DNA of 35,343 bases from CAZMRF01 sp964568735 (GCA_964568735.1 CAZMRF010000054.1:1-35343), one strand, 5' to 3'; positions 8,234-19,255 are shown, numbered from the stretch's first letter. Translations and numbers: made by a program. The notes: a model not told the origin generated them from the sequence alone.

Positions 8234-9496
8234 ATGCGCGGAGCCCGTTCTCGCGGACCGATGAGGGCGTCGTGCCGCCCCGTAGCGCCTCGATCTGGGC
8301 GTGAGCGGGGCCACCTGCTGATCATCCTCATGGTCGGCGTCTCAGTGATGCTCATCATGATGACCGTCGCCGCCCAGTCCTGGACCTTCCGGATCCGCCG
8401 CGAGATGGAAGCCGAGCTGATCTTCAGGGGTGAGCAGTACGTCCACGGGCTGGAGCGGTTCAAGCTGGCCACGGGCGGTTTCCCCCTCGGAGATCTCAAG
8501 GTTCTCGTGAACAAGACCCCGGAGGGCGAGCGGTTTATGCGCAAGCTCTACCGGAACCCCTTCAACAAGAAGGGAGAATGGCAGTACCTCTTCCTCCACC
8601 CGGGAGGCACCGGCTTCATCAACCCCTGCGCCAACGCGACGTCTCCGGCGGCCTTCGCGTCGGGGGGCATGCTGCCCATCGAAGGGATGCAGATGATCGG
8701 CGGCAATGTCAGCGGAGGGCAGGCGGCTCCTTCCACGGGCCTTCGGGGCATGGGTGGCGGGCGGCAGCGCTCCGGGCGTCGTGGGGGAGAGGGCGCCATG
8801 TCCCAGCTCTCGGCCATGGACCCGGAGGCCTTCAAGCTGACGGGCGTCTCGGGCATGAATCTCCCGATCGTCGGCGTCGTGAACTGCGAGCAGGCGGAGT
8901 CGATCCGGACCTACCAGGGGCAGACCTGGCTCTCCAACTGGGCCTTCACGCCCCTGGCGCAGGGTGAGTTCGGCGGCAATGCCATCGGCCGCGGCAGTGG
9001 AAAGCTGAACGTGAAATCGGGCCTCGGGATGACCGGAGCCCAGTCCTGGAGCACCCGGAACTCGGCCAACGTGCCGGGTCGCGGCGTCACGCTCGACACC
9101 GACAACCGGACGGATCCGGGCCGGCACCGCCCCCCTTCGAACAACTGGATCGGACAGCCCGACGCCAAGGACGACCAGGGCGACGAAGACGACTCGGACC
9201 GCGACAACTACCAGTGGCGGCGCGACCAGGGCGGGGCGACGGACCCAAGCGAGCCGGTCGATCCGAATTCCACGGCGCAGGCCCGGCGCCGAGGCAAGGC
9301 CCCTCCTCCAGCCAAGGACGAGTCCGGCAAGGAGAAGGACCCGAATGCCCCTGCCGATGGCGACGAGGTCCAGGCGGACGATGATGACTCGGACGATGAC
9401 ACGGCTGATGACGAGGGCGATGAGGACGAGGATGATGATGGGGACACGGACGATGACGATGATGACGGTGGCGGCGGCTCCTCCTCGCGTCCCTGA
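8234..9496 (+). CDS. PulG-like type II secretion pseudopilin with Asp-rich C-terminal tail
   Basis: The 420-residue product has a basic leader and a prepilin-type signal RG|HLLIILMVGVSVMLIMM lacking Glu5, then the segment EMEAELIFRGEQYVHGLERF and GGFPLGDLKVL, typical of the PulG-like type II secretion proteins of acidobacteria and deltaproteobacteria (family knowledge). The middle is Gly-rich, including GGGRQRSGRRGGEG. From about residue 290 it is disordered and charged, ending in roughly 40 residues that are mostly Asp (from about base 9376) and a Gly/Ser end. ATG 8234 has GAGGGA 9 nt upstream; ATG 8261 is an in-frame alternative. It is the last gene of the secretion operon. The missing Glu5 recalls GspK, the tip pseudopilin, but the domain is not a clear GspK. 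Confidence 0.8.
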   Translation: MRGARSRGPMRASCRPVAPRSGRERGHLLIILMVGVSVMLIMMTVAAQSWTFRIRREMEAELIFRGEQYVHGLERFKLATGGFPLGDLKVLVNKTPEGERFMRKLYRNPFNKKGEWQYLFLHPGGTGFINPCANATSPAAFASGGMLPIEGMQMIGGNVSGGQAAPSTGLRGMGGGRQRSGRRGGEGAMSQLSAMDPEAFKLTGVSGMNLPIVGVVNCEQAESIRTYQGQTWLSNWAFTPLAQGEFGGNAIGRGSGKLNVKSGLGMTGAQSWSTRNSANVPGRGVTLDTDNRTDPGRHRPPSNNWIGQPDAKDDQGDEDDSDRDNYQWRRDQGGATDPSEPVDPNSTAQARRRGKAPPPAKDESGKEKDPNAPADGDEVQADDDDSDDDTADDEGDEDEDDDGDTDDDDDDGGGGSSSRP

Positions 9497-9525
9497 GCTC
9501 TGACCTCGCCTCGGATCGCGCGGGC

Positions 9526-9542
9526 CGCAGGGTCGCCCTGCG
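9526..9542 (+). terminator. Hairpin after the secretion operon (possible terminator)
   Basis: A perfect 7-bp stem with a 3-nt loop (CGCAGGG-TCG-CCCTGCG) lies 30 nt after the last secretion gene, followed by a pyrimidine-rich stretch without a true T-run. It could end transcription or stabilise the mRNA 3' end; the lack of a T-run keeps confidence low. Confidence 0.35.
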
Positions 9543-9654
9543 CTCCTACTTCCGTCCGGAGACACTTCAAGCCCATCTGAGACATCTCGACCGGACTCCA
9601 GACGTACGCTCCGGGCGACCCTTCGGCCCGCTCTACGTGTTATGCAGCACTTTC

Positions 9655-9684
9655 TTGAGGCGTCTGCGGGCGCTGTGGTAGATT
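9655..9684 (+). promoter_or_regulatory. Putative sigma-70 type promoter before the M16 peptidase/purine operon
   Basis: TTGAGG (9655-9660) and TAGATT (9679-9684) are separated by 18 nt, each matching the sigma-70 consensus at four of six positions. This is the only intergenic gap of nearly 300 bp in the first 20 kb (9497-9782); besides this and the hairpin I see nothing else in it. The -10 lies about 98 nt before the chosen start of the peptidase gene. Confidence 0.45.
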
Positions 9685-9782
9685 GCCCGCTCTTCTGAAC
9701 GGCGCGGGGCGCCGTGCGTCAGCCGACACCGCCCGCCGCGACATCCCTCCCGCCGGATTGCCCCGGCGGTTCCGGACACCAG

Positions 9783-11042
9783 ATGATTCGAGAGCACGTG
9801 CTGCCCAACGGCCTCACTCTCCTCACCGAGAGCATGCCGAACATCCGATCCGTCACCCTGGGCGTCTGGCTCAAGCAGGGGTCGCGGCACGAGAGCCGGG
9901 GCGAGAACGGAATCTCGCACTTCATCGAGCATCTCGTCTTCAAGGGCACGGAGAGGAGGAGCGCGCAGGAGATCGCCAAGACGATCGATCGCATCGGCGG
10001 CCAGTGCGACGCCTTCACGGCCAAGGAGTTCACCTGCTTCTACGCGAGGACCCTCGACGAGCATGTCCCGGTCGCTTTCGACCTCCTCTCCGACATCGTC
10101 CTGCGACCGGGGTTCCTCCCGGAGCACATCGAGAAGGAGCGGAACGTCATCTTCGAGGAGATACGGATGGTCGAGGACAGCCCCGACGAGCTGGTCTACG
10201 ACCTCTTCATGGAGACGCTCTGGAAGGACCACCCGCTGGGCTGGCCGATCCAGGGCACCGTCGAGTCGGTCTCGGAGCTGCGCCCCGAGCTGCTCACGGC
10301 TTTCTTCCGCACGGCCTACAAGCCCGGCAACGTCCTGATCTCGGCCGCCGGCAACCTCGATCATGACGAGCTCGCGCGCCTGACCGAGGAGGCCTTCGGC
10401 AGCATGCAGGCGGGCGGGGCACCGGGTCCGACCTCGCCGCCCCGCGCCCGTGCCGAGATCGTCACGAGGGAGAAGGCCGAGCTCGAGCAGCTCCACGTCT
10501 GCCTGGGAGTGCCGGCCTTCCCTCATGACCATCCGCAGCGCTACTGCGGTTATGTGCTGAACACCATCCTCGGCGGCGCGATGTCGTCCCGCCTCTTCCA
10601 GAAGGTAAGGGAGGAGCGCGGCCTCGCCTACACGGTCTACTCATCGATCTCCTCCTTCGCGGACACGGGGTTCATGGCGGTCTACGCAGCCACCCGGCGC
10701 GGCGGGATCGGCCCGCTCCTCGAGTCCGTCTGCGAGGAGCTCAGGTCGGTCAAGGAGAAGCCCGTCGAGGACGAGGAGCTGACCGGCGCGAAGGACCACC
10801 TGAAGGGCAGCCTGATGCTCTCGCTCGAATCCTCCTCCTCGCGGATGAGCAACCTCGCGAGGCAGCTCATCTACTTCGGACGGCAGTTCGAGCTCGACGA
10901 GATCGTCTCCGGCATCGACGCGGTGACGGCGGACGGCGTGCAGGCCCTGGCGCGCGAGGTGCTCGACGGGCGGCGGGCCACGGCCGCGGTCCTGGGGCGG
11001 CTGGACGGCGAGAAGATCGATCCGGGAGATATCTCGTTCTGA
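9783..11042 (+). CDS. M16B-family zinc metallopeptidase (processing peptidase-like)
   Basis: A zinc peptidase of the pitrilysin M16 family. The inverted zinc motif HFIEH is at residues 46-50, with the distal Glu in the segment VIFEEIRMVEDSP about 75 residues later. The second half has the inactive M16_C fold, including GGAMSSRLFQKVREERGLAYTVYS, a hallmark of the mitochondrial processing peptidase-like bacterial subgroup (419 residues, typical length). ATG 9783 puts the family's usual N-terminus (LPNGLTLLTE) 7 residues in; GTG 9714 would add 23 non-conserved residues. No strong ribosome site precedes either. It leads the dut-walJ-pur gene string. Members often sit beside dut and pnp (family knowledge), which fits. 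Confidence 0.92.
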   Translation: MIREHVLPNGLTLLTESMPNIRSVTLGVWLKQGSRHESRGENGISHFIEHLVFKGTERRSAQEIAKTIDRIGGQCDAFTAKEFTCFYARTLDEHVPVAFDLLSDIVLRPGFLPEHIEKERNVIFEEIRMVEDSPDELVYDLFMETLWKDHPLGWPIQGTVESVSELRPELLTAFFRTAYKPGNVLISAAGNLDHDELARLTEEAFGSMQAGGAPGPTSPPRARAEIVTREKAELEQLHVCLGVPAFPHDHPQRYCGYVLNTILGGAMSSRLFQKVREERGLAYTVYSSISSFADTGFMAVYAATRRGGIGPLLESVCEELRSVKEKPVEDEELTGAKDHLKGSLMLSLESSSSRMSNLARQLIYFGRQFELDEIVSGIDAVTADGVQALAREVLDGRRATAAVLGRLDGEKIDPGDISF

Positions 11043-11072
11043 GGAGGCGGAATCCCCCGCGCGAGGACGGCC

Positions 11073-11525
11073 TTGAGCGCACCGGTCGAGGTTCTCATCC
11101 GGCGAATGCCGGGCAATGACCTGCCCCTTCCCGCGCGCTCTACGGAGCTCGCGTCGGGATTCGACCTCCGCGCCTGCATCAGCGAGCCGCTGAGCCTCGA
11201 GCCCGGGGAGCGGGCGGAGGTCCCCACGGGAGTCGCGGTGGCGCTGCCGGCCGGCTGGGAGGCGCAGGTTCGGCCCCGATCAGGGCTGGCGCGGGACAAG
11301 GGCCTCACGATGATCAACAGCCCGGGCACCATCGATGCCGACTATCGTGGCGAGGTCATCGTGCTCGCGGTGAACCTGGGCCGGGAGAGCGTCGTCATCC
11401 GGCGGGGCGACAGGATCGCGCAGATGATCGTGTCGCCGGCGCCTGCCGTGACGCTCAGGGAAGTGGAGATCCTGCCGGGGACAGCCAGGGGAGAGGGAGG
11501 ATTCGGCCACACGGGATCCCGGTGA
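11073..11525 (+). CDS. dut: Deoxyuridine 5'-triphosphate nucleotidohydrolase (dUTPase)
   Basis: Hydrolyses dUTP to dUMP and pyrophosphate, keeping uracil out of DNA and supplying dUMP for thymidylate synthesis. All five motifs of the trimeric family are visible: ASGFDLRA, RPRSGLA, GTIDADYRGE with the catalytic Asp, GDRIAQMI, and the C-terminal Gly-rich RGEGGFGHTG. The 150-residue length is standard. The start is TTG at 11073 with GAGGACGG just upstream; the next in-frame ATG would remove the first beta strand. It lies 30 nt after the peptidase gene. Confidence 0.96.
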   Translation: MSAPVEVLIRRMPGNDLPLPARSTELASGFDLRACISEPLSLEPGERAEVPTGVAVALPAGWEAQVRPRSGLARDKGLTMINSPGTIDADYRGEVIVLAVNLGRESVVIRRGDRIAQMIVSPAPAVTLREVEILPGTARGEGGFGHTGSR

Positions 11526-11549
11526 GCCGGACTGCGTTAGGAGAATGCT

Positions 11550-12329
11550 TTGGGCCTTCGCGTGACCGTGCTCGGCAGCGGCTCGGGCGGCAACCTCACG
11601 CTCGTCGAGGGAAGCCGCGGGAGAGTCGCGCTGGAGATGGGGCTGAGCGAGCGCGAAGCCACCAGGCGCCTCCGAGCCTCGGGTATCGAGCCGCGGAGCC
11701 TCGATGCCGTCTTCGTGTCGCACGAGCACGGCGACCACGCTCGCGGCGCGTCGCTCTTCTCGAGGAGGCACGGAGTGGCCCTCTACGCGACGCGCGATAC
11801 GGCCACGGCCGCAGGCTTCTGCGGGCCCGATCTCGGGGGACTCGTCGAGGTGGAGCCCGGAGTCGAGCTGGAGGTCGCGGGGATGCGGGTGAGGCCCTTC
11901 CCGGTGCCGCACGACGCGGTGGATACGGTCGGCTACATCGTCGAAGACGGAGGAGCCAGCCTCGGCTACGCCACGGACCTGGGCTACCCGTCGGCCCTGG
12001 CCATCGAGCGCCTGCGCGGCTGCCGCATCCTCGTGGTGGAGGCCAATCATGACGTGGGGATGCTCCGCGCCGGATCCTATCCTCCCCACGTCAAGCAGCG
12101 GGTCCTCAGCCGGCACGGACATCTCTCCAACGACCAGGCGGCGGAGCTCCTCAAGGAGGTGGTCACTCCCTCGACGCGCTCGGTCTTCCTGGCCCACCTT
12201 TCGGAGAAGAACAACGACGGCAGGCTGGCGATGGAGGCGGGCTTCCGGGCCCTCCGGTCGGCCGGGCGGGACAGCGTGAGGCTGGAGCTGACATGGCAGT
12301 CCCGTGCCAGCGTCCCCGCGGAGGCCTAG
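11550..12329 (+). CDS. walJ: WalJ/YycJ-like metallo-beta-lactamase-fold hydrolase
   Basis: A metallo-beta-lactamase-fold protein of the YycJ/WalJ type, thought to act on nucleic acid (known mainly from Firmicutes). It has the N-terminal VTVLGSGSGGN, the metal-binding HEHGDH (about residues 56-61), ATDLGYPS with the bridging Asp, and the subfamily segment EANHDVGMLRAGSYPPHVKQR, followed by HLSNDQA and LAHLSEKNN. The start is TTG 11550, preceded by TTAGGAGA; an ATG at 11545 is out of frame. At 259 residues it is close to B. subtilis WalJ. No WalK/WalR-like genes are nearby, so a cell-wall signalling role cannot be inferred from context. Confidence 0.87.
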   Translation: MGLRVTVLGSGSGGNLTLVEGSRGRVALEMGLSEREATRRLRASGIEPRSLDAVFVSHEHGDHARGASLFSRRHGVALYATRDTATAAGFCGPDLGGLVEVEPGVELEVAGMRVRPFPVPHDAVDTVGYIVEDGGASLGYATDLGYPSALAIERLRGCRILVVEANHDVGMLRAGSYPPHVKQRVLSRHGHLSNDQAAELLKEVVTPSTRSVFLAHLSEKNNDGRLAMEAGFRALRSAGRDSVRLELTWQSRASVPAEA

Positions 12330-12365
12330 GAGCCCCCGCTTCCTGGACATGATGGGAGAATCGAA

Positions 12366-13658
12366 TTGATCGCGCGCTACACGCTTCCGGAGATGGAGAG
12401 GATCTGGAGCGAGGAGAACAAGCTCCGCTGCTGGCTGAAGGTCGAGGTTTCGGCGGCCGAGGCCATGGCCTCGCTCGGGATCATCCCTCCCGAGGCCGCC
12501 GCGGCCATACGGCGCGGCGCCGATTTCGACATCGCCCGCGTGCTCGAGATCGAGAAGACGACGCGCCACGACGTCATCGCCTTCCTCACCGCGGTGGGCG
12601 AGCACGTGGGCCCGGAGGGCCGGTGGCTCCACTACGGGATGACCTCCTCGGACTGCATCGACACGGCCCTCGCGCTCCAGCTCGTGCAGTCGCTGGACCT
12701 GATCCTGGGATCGGTCCGGAGACTCAAGGAGGCCGTGCGGCTCCGGGCCCAGGAGCACCGCAAGACGCCCTGCGTCGGGCGGACCCACGGCGTCCACGCC
12801 GAGGCCATCACGTTTGGTCTCAAGCTGGCCTCGTGGTACGCCGAGCTCGAGCGGGACGAAAGCCGTCTGGGGGCGGCCTACGAGGCGGTCAGAGTCGGGA
12901 AGATCTCCGGCGCGGTCGGCACCTTCGCCCACCTCGACCCCGAGGTCGAGGAGAAGATCTGCGCCTCCCTCGGCCTCGAGCCGGATCCCGTCTCCACCCA
13001 GATCGTCCAGCGGGACAGGCACGCCGAGTATGTCTATGCTCTGGCTTCGCTGGGCGCGAGCCTGGAGCGCTTCGCCACGGAAATTCGCCATCTGCAGAGG
13101 ACCGAGGTGCGCGAGGCGGAAGAGCCCTTCGGCCGGGGACAGAAGGGCTCTTCGGCCATGCCGCACAAGAGGAATCCCGTCATCTGCGAGCAGATCTGCG
13201 GCCTGGCGAGACTCTTGAGGTCGAATCTCATGGCGGCGCTCGAGAACGTGGCCCTGTGGCACGAGCGGGACATCTCCCACTCGTCGGTTGAGCGCGTGAT
13301 CCTGCCCGACAGCAGCATCCTCGCCCACTACCTCCTCGTGAAGTTCACGGAGGTCGTCGAGGGGATGCAGATCTTCCCGGAGCGCATGAAGGAGAACCTC
13401 GAGGCCACCCGCGGCGTGATCTTCTCCCAGCCTCTGCTGCTGGCGCTGGCCCGGGCGGGCGTCTCCCGCGAGGAGGCCTACGCGGCCGTCCAGCGTGCCG
13501 CCATGGCCACCTGGGAGCGAGGAACTTCCTTCAAGGACGAGGTTCTGGCCGACCGGACCATCGCCGGCCGGCTCGGGCGGGACGAGATCGAGAAGGCCTT
13601 CGATCTCGACCATCACTTCAGGAACGTGGACGTCATCTTCGAGAGGGTCTTCTCTTGA
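12366..13658 (+). CDS. purB: Adenylosuccinate lyase
   Basis: Catalyses two steps of purine synthesis, SAICAR to AICAR and adenylosuccinate to AMP, releasing fumarate. The fumarase/aspartase superfamily signature SSAMPHKRNP is clear (about residues 261-270), as are TSSDCIDTA, VGRTHGVHAE with the catalytic His, and the C-terminal helical segment. At 430 residues it is the compact bacterial form. The TTG start at 12366 follows GGGAGA. The stop overlaps the purS start by 4 nt (TTGA), so purB is coupled to the purSQL block. Confidence 0.97.
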   Translation: MIARYTLPEMERIWSEENKLRCWLKVEVSAAEAMASLGIIPPEAAAAIRRGADFDIARVLEIEKTTRHDVIAFLTAVGEHVGPEGRWLHYGMTSSDCIDTALALQLVQSLDLILGSVRRLKEAVRLRAQEHRKTPCVGRTHGVHAEAITFGLKLASWYAELERDESRLGAAYEAVRVGKISGAVGTFAHLDPEVEEKICASLGLEPDPVSTQIVQRDRHAEYVYALASLGASLERFATEIRHLQRTEVREAEEPFGRGQKGSSAMPHKRNPVICEQICGLARLLRSNLMAALENVALWHERDISHSSVERVILPDSSILAHYLLVKFTEVVEGMQIFPERMKENLEATRGVIFSQPLLLALARAGVSREEAYAAVQRAAMATWERGTSFKDEVLADRTIAGRLGRDEIEKAFDLDHHFRNVDVIFERVFS

Positions 13659-13903
13659 GAGCGCGCGTGGTCGTCATGCTGAAGTCGGCGGTGCTGGACC
13701 CCCAGGGGCGGGCCGTCCTGGGCGGATTGCAGGCGCTGGGCTTCTCGGGCGTCGAGGAGGTCCGCATCGGGAAGGAGATCGTCCTGACCCTGCGCGACAT
13801 GCCGGACTCCGAGGCGCACGGGCAGGTTCGCGCGATGTGCGAGCGCCTCCTGTCCAACCCGGTCATCGAGGAGTACCGCTACACCCTCGAGAGGACTCCT
13901 TGA
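13655..13903 (+). CDS. purS: Phosphoribosylformylglycinamidine synthase subunit PurS
   Basis: Small structural subunit bridging PurL and PurQ in the FGAM synthase complex. The 82-residue product shows the family pattern: RVVVMLKSAVLDPQGRAV at the start, GFSGVEEVRIGKEI in the middle, and the NPVIEEYRYTLE end. The TTG start is inside the purB stop (TTGA). The stop shares one base with the purQ ATG (TGATG). PurS accompanies the short PurL found downstream, so the set is complete. Confidence 0.95.
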   Translation: MRARVVVMLKSAVLDPQGRAVLGGLQALGFSGVEEVRIGKEIVLTLRDMPDSEAHGQVRAMCERLLSNPVIEEYRYTLERTP

Positions 13904-14672
13904 TGGCGGGCGGCGCGAGGGGGCAGGCCGGGCGGCCTCCGCGCTTCGGCGTGGTGGTCTTTCCCGGCTCGAACTGCGATCACGACACCTACCACGTTCT
14001 CAAGCACGTGCTCGGGCTGGAGACGCTCTGGCTCTGGCACAAGGATCCCGACCTCCGCGGCTGCGACGTGGTCGTCCTGCCGGGCGGCTTCGCCCACGGG
14101 GACTACCTCAGGGCGGGAGCCATCGCCCGTTTCTCGCCCGTGATGGCGCGGGTCATCGAGCACGCGCAGGGCGGCGGGCTCGTCCTGGGCATCTGCAACG
14201 GCTTCCAGGTTCTCGTCGAGAGCGGGCTCCTTCCAGGGGCCCTCATCCGGAACCGCGACGTCAGGTTCATCTGCCGCGACGTTCACGTCAGGGTGGAGTC
14301 GGCCAATTCGGCCTTCACGTCGAAGTATCTCCGGGGCGCGACGGCCCGGATGCCCATCGCCCACGGAGAGGGCAACTACGTGGCCGACGAGGAGACTCTC
14401 CGCAGGCTCGAGGAGGGGGGGAGGGTCCTCTTCCGCTACGTTGCGCCCGACGGGAGGCCGGACGAGCGCTGGAACGTCAATGGATCCGCTCACGCCATCG
14501 CCGGGATCATGAACGAGCGAGGGAACGTGATGGGGCTCATGCCCCATCCGGAGCGGGCGGCGGAGCCGATCCTGGGGTGCGAGGACGGGCGCCCGCTCTT
14601 CGAGTCGCTGGCCGCCGCCGCGGCCGTGGCGGTGGGTGGCGGCGCGTCCCAGGCCTCCGTGAGGGAGGCGAG

Positions 14673-14676
<4 letters not shown>
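13903..14676 (+). CDS. purQ: Phosphoribosylformylglycinamidine synthase subunit PurQ (glutaminase)
   Basis: Class I glutamine amidotransferase that supplies ammonia to PurL. Visible are VVVFPGSNCDHDTYH, the oxyanion segment LPGGFAHGDYLRAGAIA, the catalytic Cys in LGICNGFQVL, and the His/Glu pair in MPHPERA near the C-terminus. The product has 257 residues; the first dozen are a non-conserved Gly/Arg-rich extension. ATG 13903 overlaps the purS stop, and the frame open further upstream is noise inside purB. The stop overlaps the purL GTG by 4 nt. Confidence 0.96.
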
Positions 14677-16946
<2,270 letters not shown>

Positions 16947-16956
16947 GGTTCCCTCG

Positions 16957-18402
16957 ATGATCGACGAAAGCGAGCTGCTCCTGGACAGGTTCCGGGAGGA
17001 GTGCGGGGTCTTCGGCGTCTTCGGCCACGCCGAAGCGTCCAACCTCACCTACCTGGGCCTCCACGGCCTGCAGCACCGCGGCCAGGAGTCCGCCGGCATC
17101 ATCAGCTCGGACGGTGAGAGGCTGCACCTGCGCGTCGGCATGGGCCACGTGCAGGACATCTTCGAGCAGGAGGCCCTGCAGGGCCTGCCGGGCCGATCCG
17201 CGGCCGGCCACGTGCGCTACTCGACGGCCGGAGAGTCCGGGCTCATGAACGCCCAGCCGATGCGCGTCACGTGCCACGACAGGGAGATCGCGGTCTGCCA
17301 CAATGGCAACCTGGTCAACGCCCGCGAGCTGAAGCAAACCCTGGACGGGGGCGGGGCGATCTTCACCTCCACCTCGGACACCGAGGTCATCCTCCACCTC
17401 ATCGCACGGTCCAAGAGCCAGAGCCTGGAGGGAGCCATCACGGAGGCGCTCGAGCAGGTTCAGGGCGCCTACTCGCTGGTCTTCCTGACGAAGGACCGGA
17501 TGTACGGCGTGAGGGATCCACGCGGATTCCGGCCGCTCTCCCTCGGCCGCATCGACGGCGCCTGGGTGCTCACCTCGGAGTCCTGCGCGCTGGATCTCAT
17601 CGACGCCGAGTTCGTCCGCGACGTGGAGCCCGGCGAGATCGTCAGCATCGGGGCCGACGGCGTCACCTCGATCCGCGCCCTGGCCGCCGAGAAGCCGGCC
17701 GCCTGCATCTTCGAGTTCGTCTACTTCGCCCGCCCCGACTCCTTCCTCTGGGGGCGCGGCGTCGGCGAAGTGCGCAAGCGGCTCGGGCGCGAGCTGGGCC
17801 GGGAGGCGCCTGCCGACGCGGACGTCGTCGTGCCCATCCCGGACTCCGGCGTCTACGCCGCGCTGGGCTACCACCAGCAGACGGGGATCCCCTTCGACTG
17901 GGGGCTGATGCGCAGCCACTACGTCGGACGGACCTTCATCGAGCCTGCGCAGTCGATCCGGCACTTCGGCGTCAAGCTCAAGCTCAGCGCCGTCCGGGAT
18001 GTCCTGAACGGGCGCCGAATCGTCCTGATCGACGATTCCATCGTCAGGGGGACCACCTCGCGGAAGATCGTCTCGATGGTGAGGGACGCGGGAGCGAAGG
18101 AGGTCCACGTGAGGATCTCCTGCCCCCCGACGGTCGGGCCCTGCTACTACGGTGTCGACACGCCCAGGCGCTCCGAGCTGATCGCGGCCCAGCACTCCGT
18201 CGAGGAGATCCGGCGCCACCTCGGCGCCGACACGCTCGCCTACCTGAGCACCGAGGGCCTCATGCGCGCCGTGCAGGCGACCTCGGGATTCTGCAGGGCC
18301 TGCTACACCAATGACTACCCTGTCGCCGTGCCCAGCGAGGCCGCCGCGACGCCGGCGTCGAGCGCCGCGGGCCCGGGGGGTGCCCCATGCCCCTCTTCCT
18401 GA
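16957..18402 (+). CDS. purF: Amidophosphoribosyltransferase, Fe-S type with propeptide
   Basis: First committed enzyme of purine synthesis (PRPP plus glutamine to phosphoribosylamine). The N-terminal nucleophile Cys16 (ECGVFGVFG) follows a 15-residue propeptide that must be removed. The glutaminase domain contains HRGQESAGI and RYSTAGES; the phosphoribosyltransferase domain contains VVPIPDSG and the PRPP loop VLIDDSIVRGTT. Cys at about 250, 389, 446 and 449 (ACIFEF, SCPP, FCRAC) match the four [4Fe-4S] ligands of the B. subtilis enzyme, so this is the oxygen-sensitive class rather than the E. coli class. ATG 16957 starts 10 nt after purL. Its 3' end overlaps a small membrane-protein gene by 16 nt. 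Confidence 0.96.
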   Translation: MIDESELLLDRFREECGVFGVFGHAEASNLTYLGLHGLQHRGQESAGIISSDGERLHLRVGMGHVQDIFEQEALQGLPGRSAAGHVRYSTAGESGLMNAQPMRVTCHDREIAVCHNGNLVNARELKQTLDGGGAIFTSTSDTEVILHLIARSKSQSLEGAITEALEQVQGAYSLVFLTKDRMYGVRDPRGFRPLSLGRIDGAWVLTSESCALDLIDAEFVRDVEPGEIVSIGADGVTSIRALAAEKPAACIFEFVYFARPDSFLWGRGVGEVRKRLGRELGREAPADADVVVPIPDSGVYAALGYHQQTGIPFDWGLMRSHYVGRTFIEPAQSIRHFGVKLKLSAVRDVLNGRRIVLIDDSIVRGTTSRKIVSMVRDAGAKEVHVRISCPPTVGPCYYGVDTPRRSELIAAQHSVEEIRRHLGADTLAYLSTEGLMRAVQATSGFCRACYTNDYPVAVPSEAAATPASSAAGPGGAPCPSS

Positions 18403-18578
18403 ACATCCTCGTGGCCCTCTTCGCGGTCGCGGGCGCGGCCCTCCTCGTCCGGGCCGCATGGCTCCTCTTCCGTGGGGACTACCGGCACGGCTTCATCCAC
18501 TTCGCCCTGGCGGGACTGGCCTTCGTCGTGGCCATCGGCTTTCTCGTCGCCAGGGGGCTCTTCGTGACCGCCGCGTGA
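18387..18578 (+). CDS. Small two-helix membrane protein within the purine operon
   Basis: A 63-residue hydrophobic protein with two predicted membrane helices (about residues 3-27 and 38-60) joined by a short loop RGDYRHGF. The ATG overlaps the end of purF in another frame, with GGGGGG upstream as a weak ribosome site, and its stop overlaps the purN GTG by 4 nt (GTGA). That arrangement leaves no free space in the operon and argues that the reading frame is real and translated. I do not recognise a family, and no purine-related role is evident from the sequence. Confidence 0.68.
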   Translation: MPLFLNILVALFAVAGAALLVRAAWLLFRGDYRHGFIHFALAGLAFVVAIGFLVARGLFVTAA

Positions 18579-19255
18579 CCCCGCCGCCGCACGGCGCGCG
18601 CGACGCGAGCCGCGCGGGCTCGCTCGCGCCGGGCAGGACGGACTCCGCCTCGAACCGCGTCGGGATCCTGATCTCGGGGCGAGGCTCGAACATGCTCTCC
18701 ATTGCCGGCGCCTGCCGCGAAGGGAGAATCCCAGCCAGCGTGGCCCTCGTGATCAGCAACAGGCCCGGCGCGCCCGGCCTGGAGAAGGCCGCCTCGATGG
18801 GCATCGAGACGCTCGTCCTCGATTCGAAGGAGAGCCGCGGCCGCGAAGATCACGACATGAAGATGGCCTCCGAGCTGGAGGCGCGCGAGGTCACCCTCGT
18901 CTGCCTGGCCGGCTACATGAAGCTTCTTTCACCTGCCTTTATCCGGAGTTTCCGGGGCCGGATCATGAGCATCCACCCGGGCCTCCTCCCTGCCTTTCCG
19001 GGGCTCCACGCCCAGCGCCAGGCCGTCGAGTACGGCGTCCGCTGGTCGGGGGCCACGGTCCATCTCGTGGACGAGGGGCTCGACACCGGGCCCATCATCC
19101 TCCAGGCGACGGTGCCGGTCCATCAGGAGGACACCGAGGAAACGCTCGCCGCGAGGATCCTTGCCGAGGAGCACCGCATCTATCCCGAAGCGGTGCGCCT
19201 GTTCTTCGAAGGACGGCTGAGCATCGAGGGGCGGAGAGTCCGCATCGCGAGCTGA
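18575..19255 (+). CDS. purN: Phosphoribosylglycinamide formyltransferase
   Basis: Transfers a formyl group from 10-formyltetrahydrofolate to GAR, giving FGAR. The fold's RVGILISGRGSNM, NRPGAPGLEKA, the active-site segment MSIHPGLLPAFPG with the catalytic His, and the Asp loop VDEGLDTGPII are all present. The GTG at 18575 overlaps the preceding stop and gives 226 residues with a roughly 30-residue non-conserved N-terminal extension, so a start slightly further downstream cannot be excluded. It closes the purB-S-Q-L-F-N set; purD, purH, purM and purE/K are not in the window. Confidence 0.94.
   Translation: MTPPPHGARDASRAGSLAPGRTDSASNRVGILISGRGSNMLSIAGACREGRIPASVALVISNRPGAPGLEKAASMGIETLVLDSKESRGREDHDMKMASELEAREVTLVCLAGYMKLLSPAFIRSFRGRIMSIHPGLLPAFPGLHAQRQAVEYGVRWSGATVHLVDEGLDTGPIILQATVPVHQEDTEETLAARILAEEHRIYPEAVRLFFEGRLSIEGRRVRIAS

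Noticed and set aside
9376..9468. GAT/GAC-rich stretch considered as a microsatellite or array
   Set aside because: It is in-frame codons of an Asp-rich tail with mixed synonymous usage, not a regular DNA repeat or CRISPR.
11280..13616. 778-codon minus-strand open frame opposite dut, walJ and purB
   Set aside because: All three plus-strand genes have full catalytic motifs; the antisense product is Arg/Gly/Asp-rich without recognisable structure.
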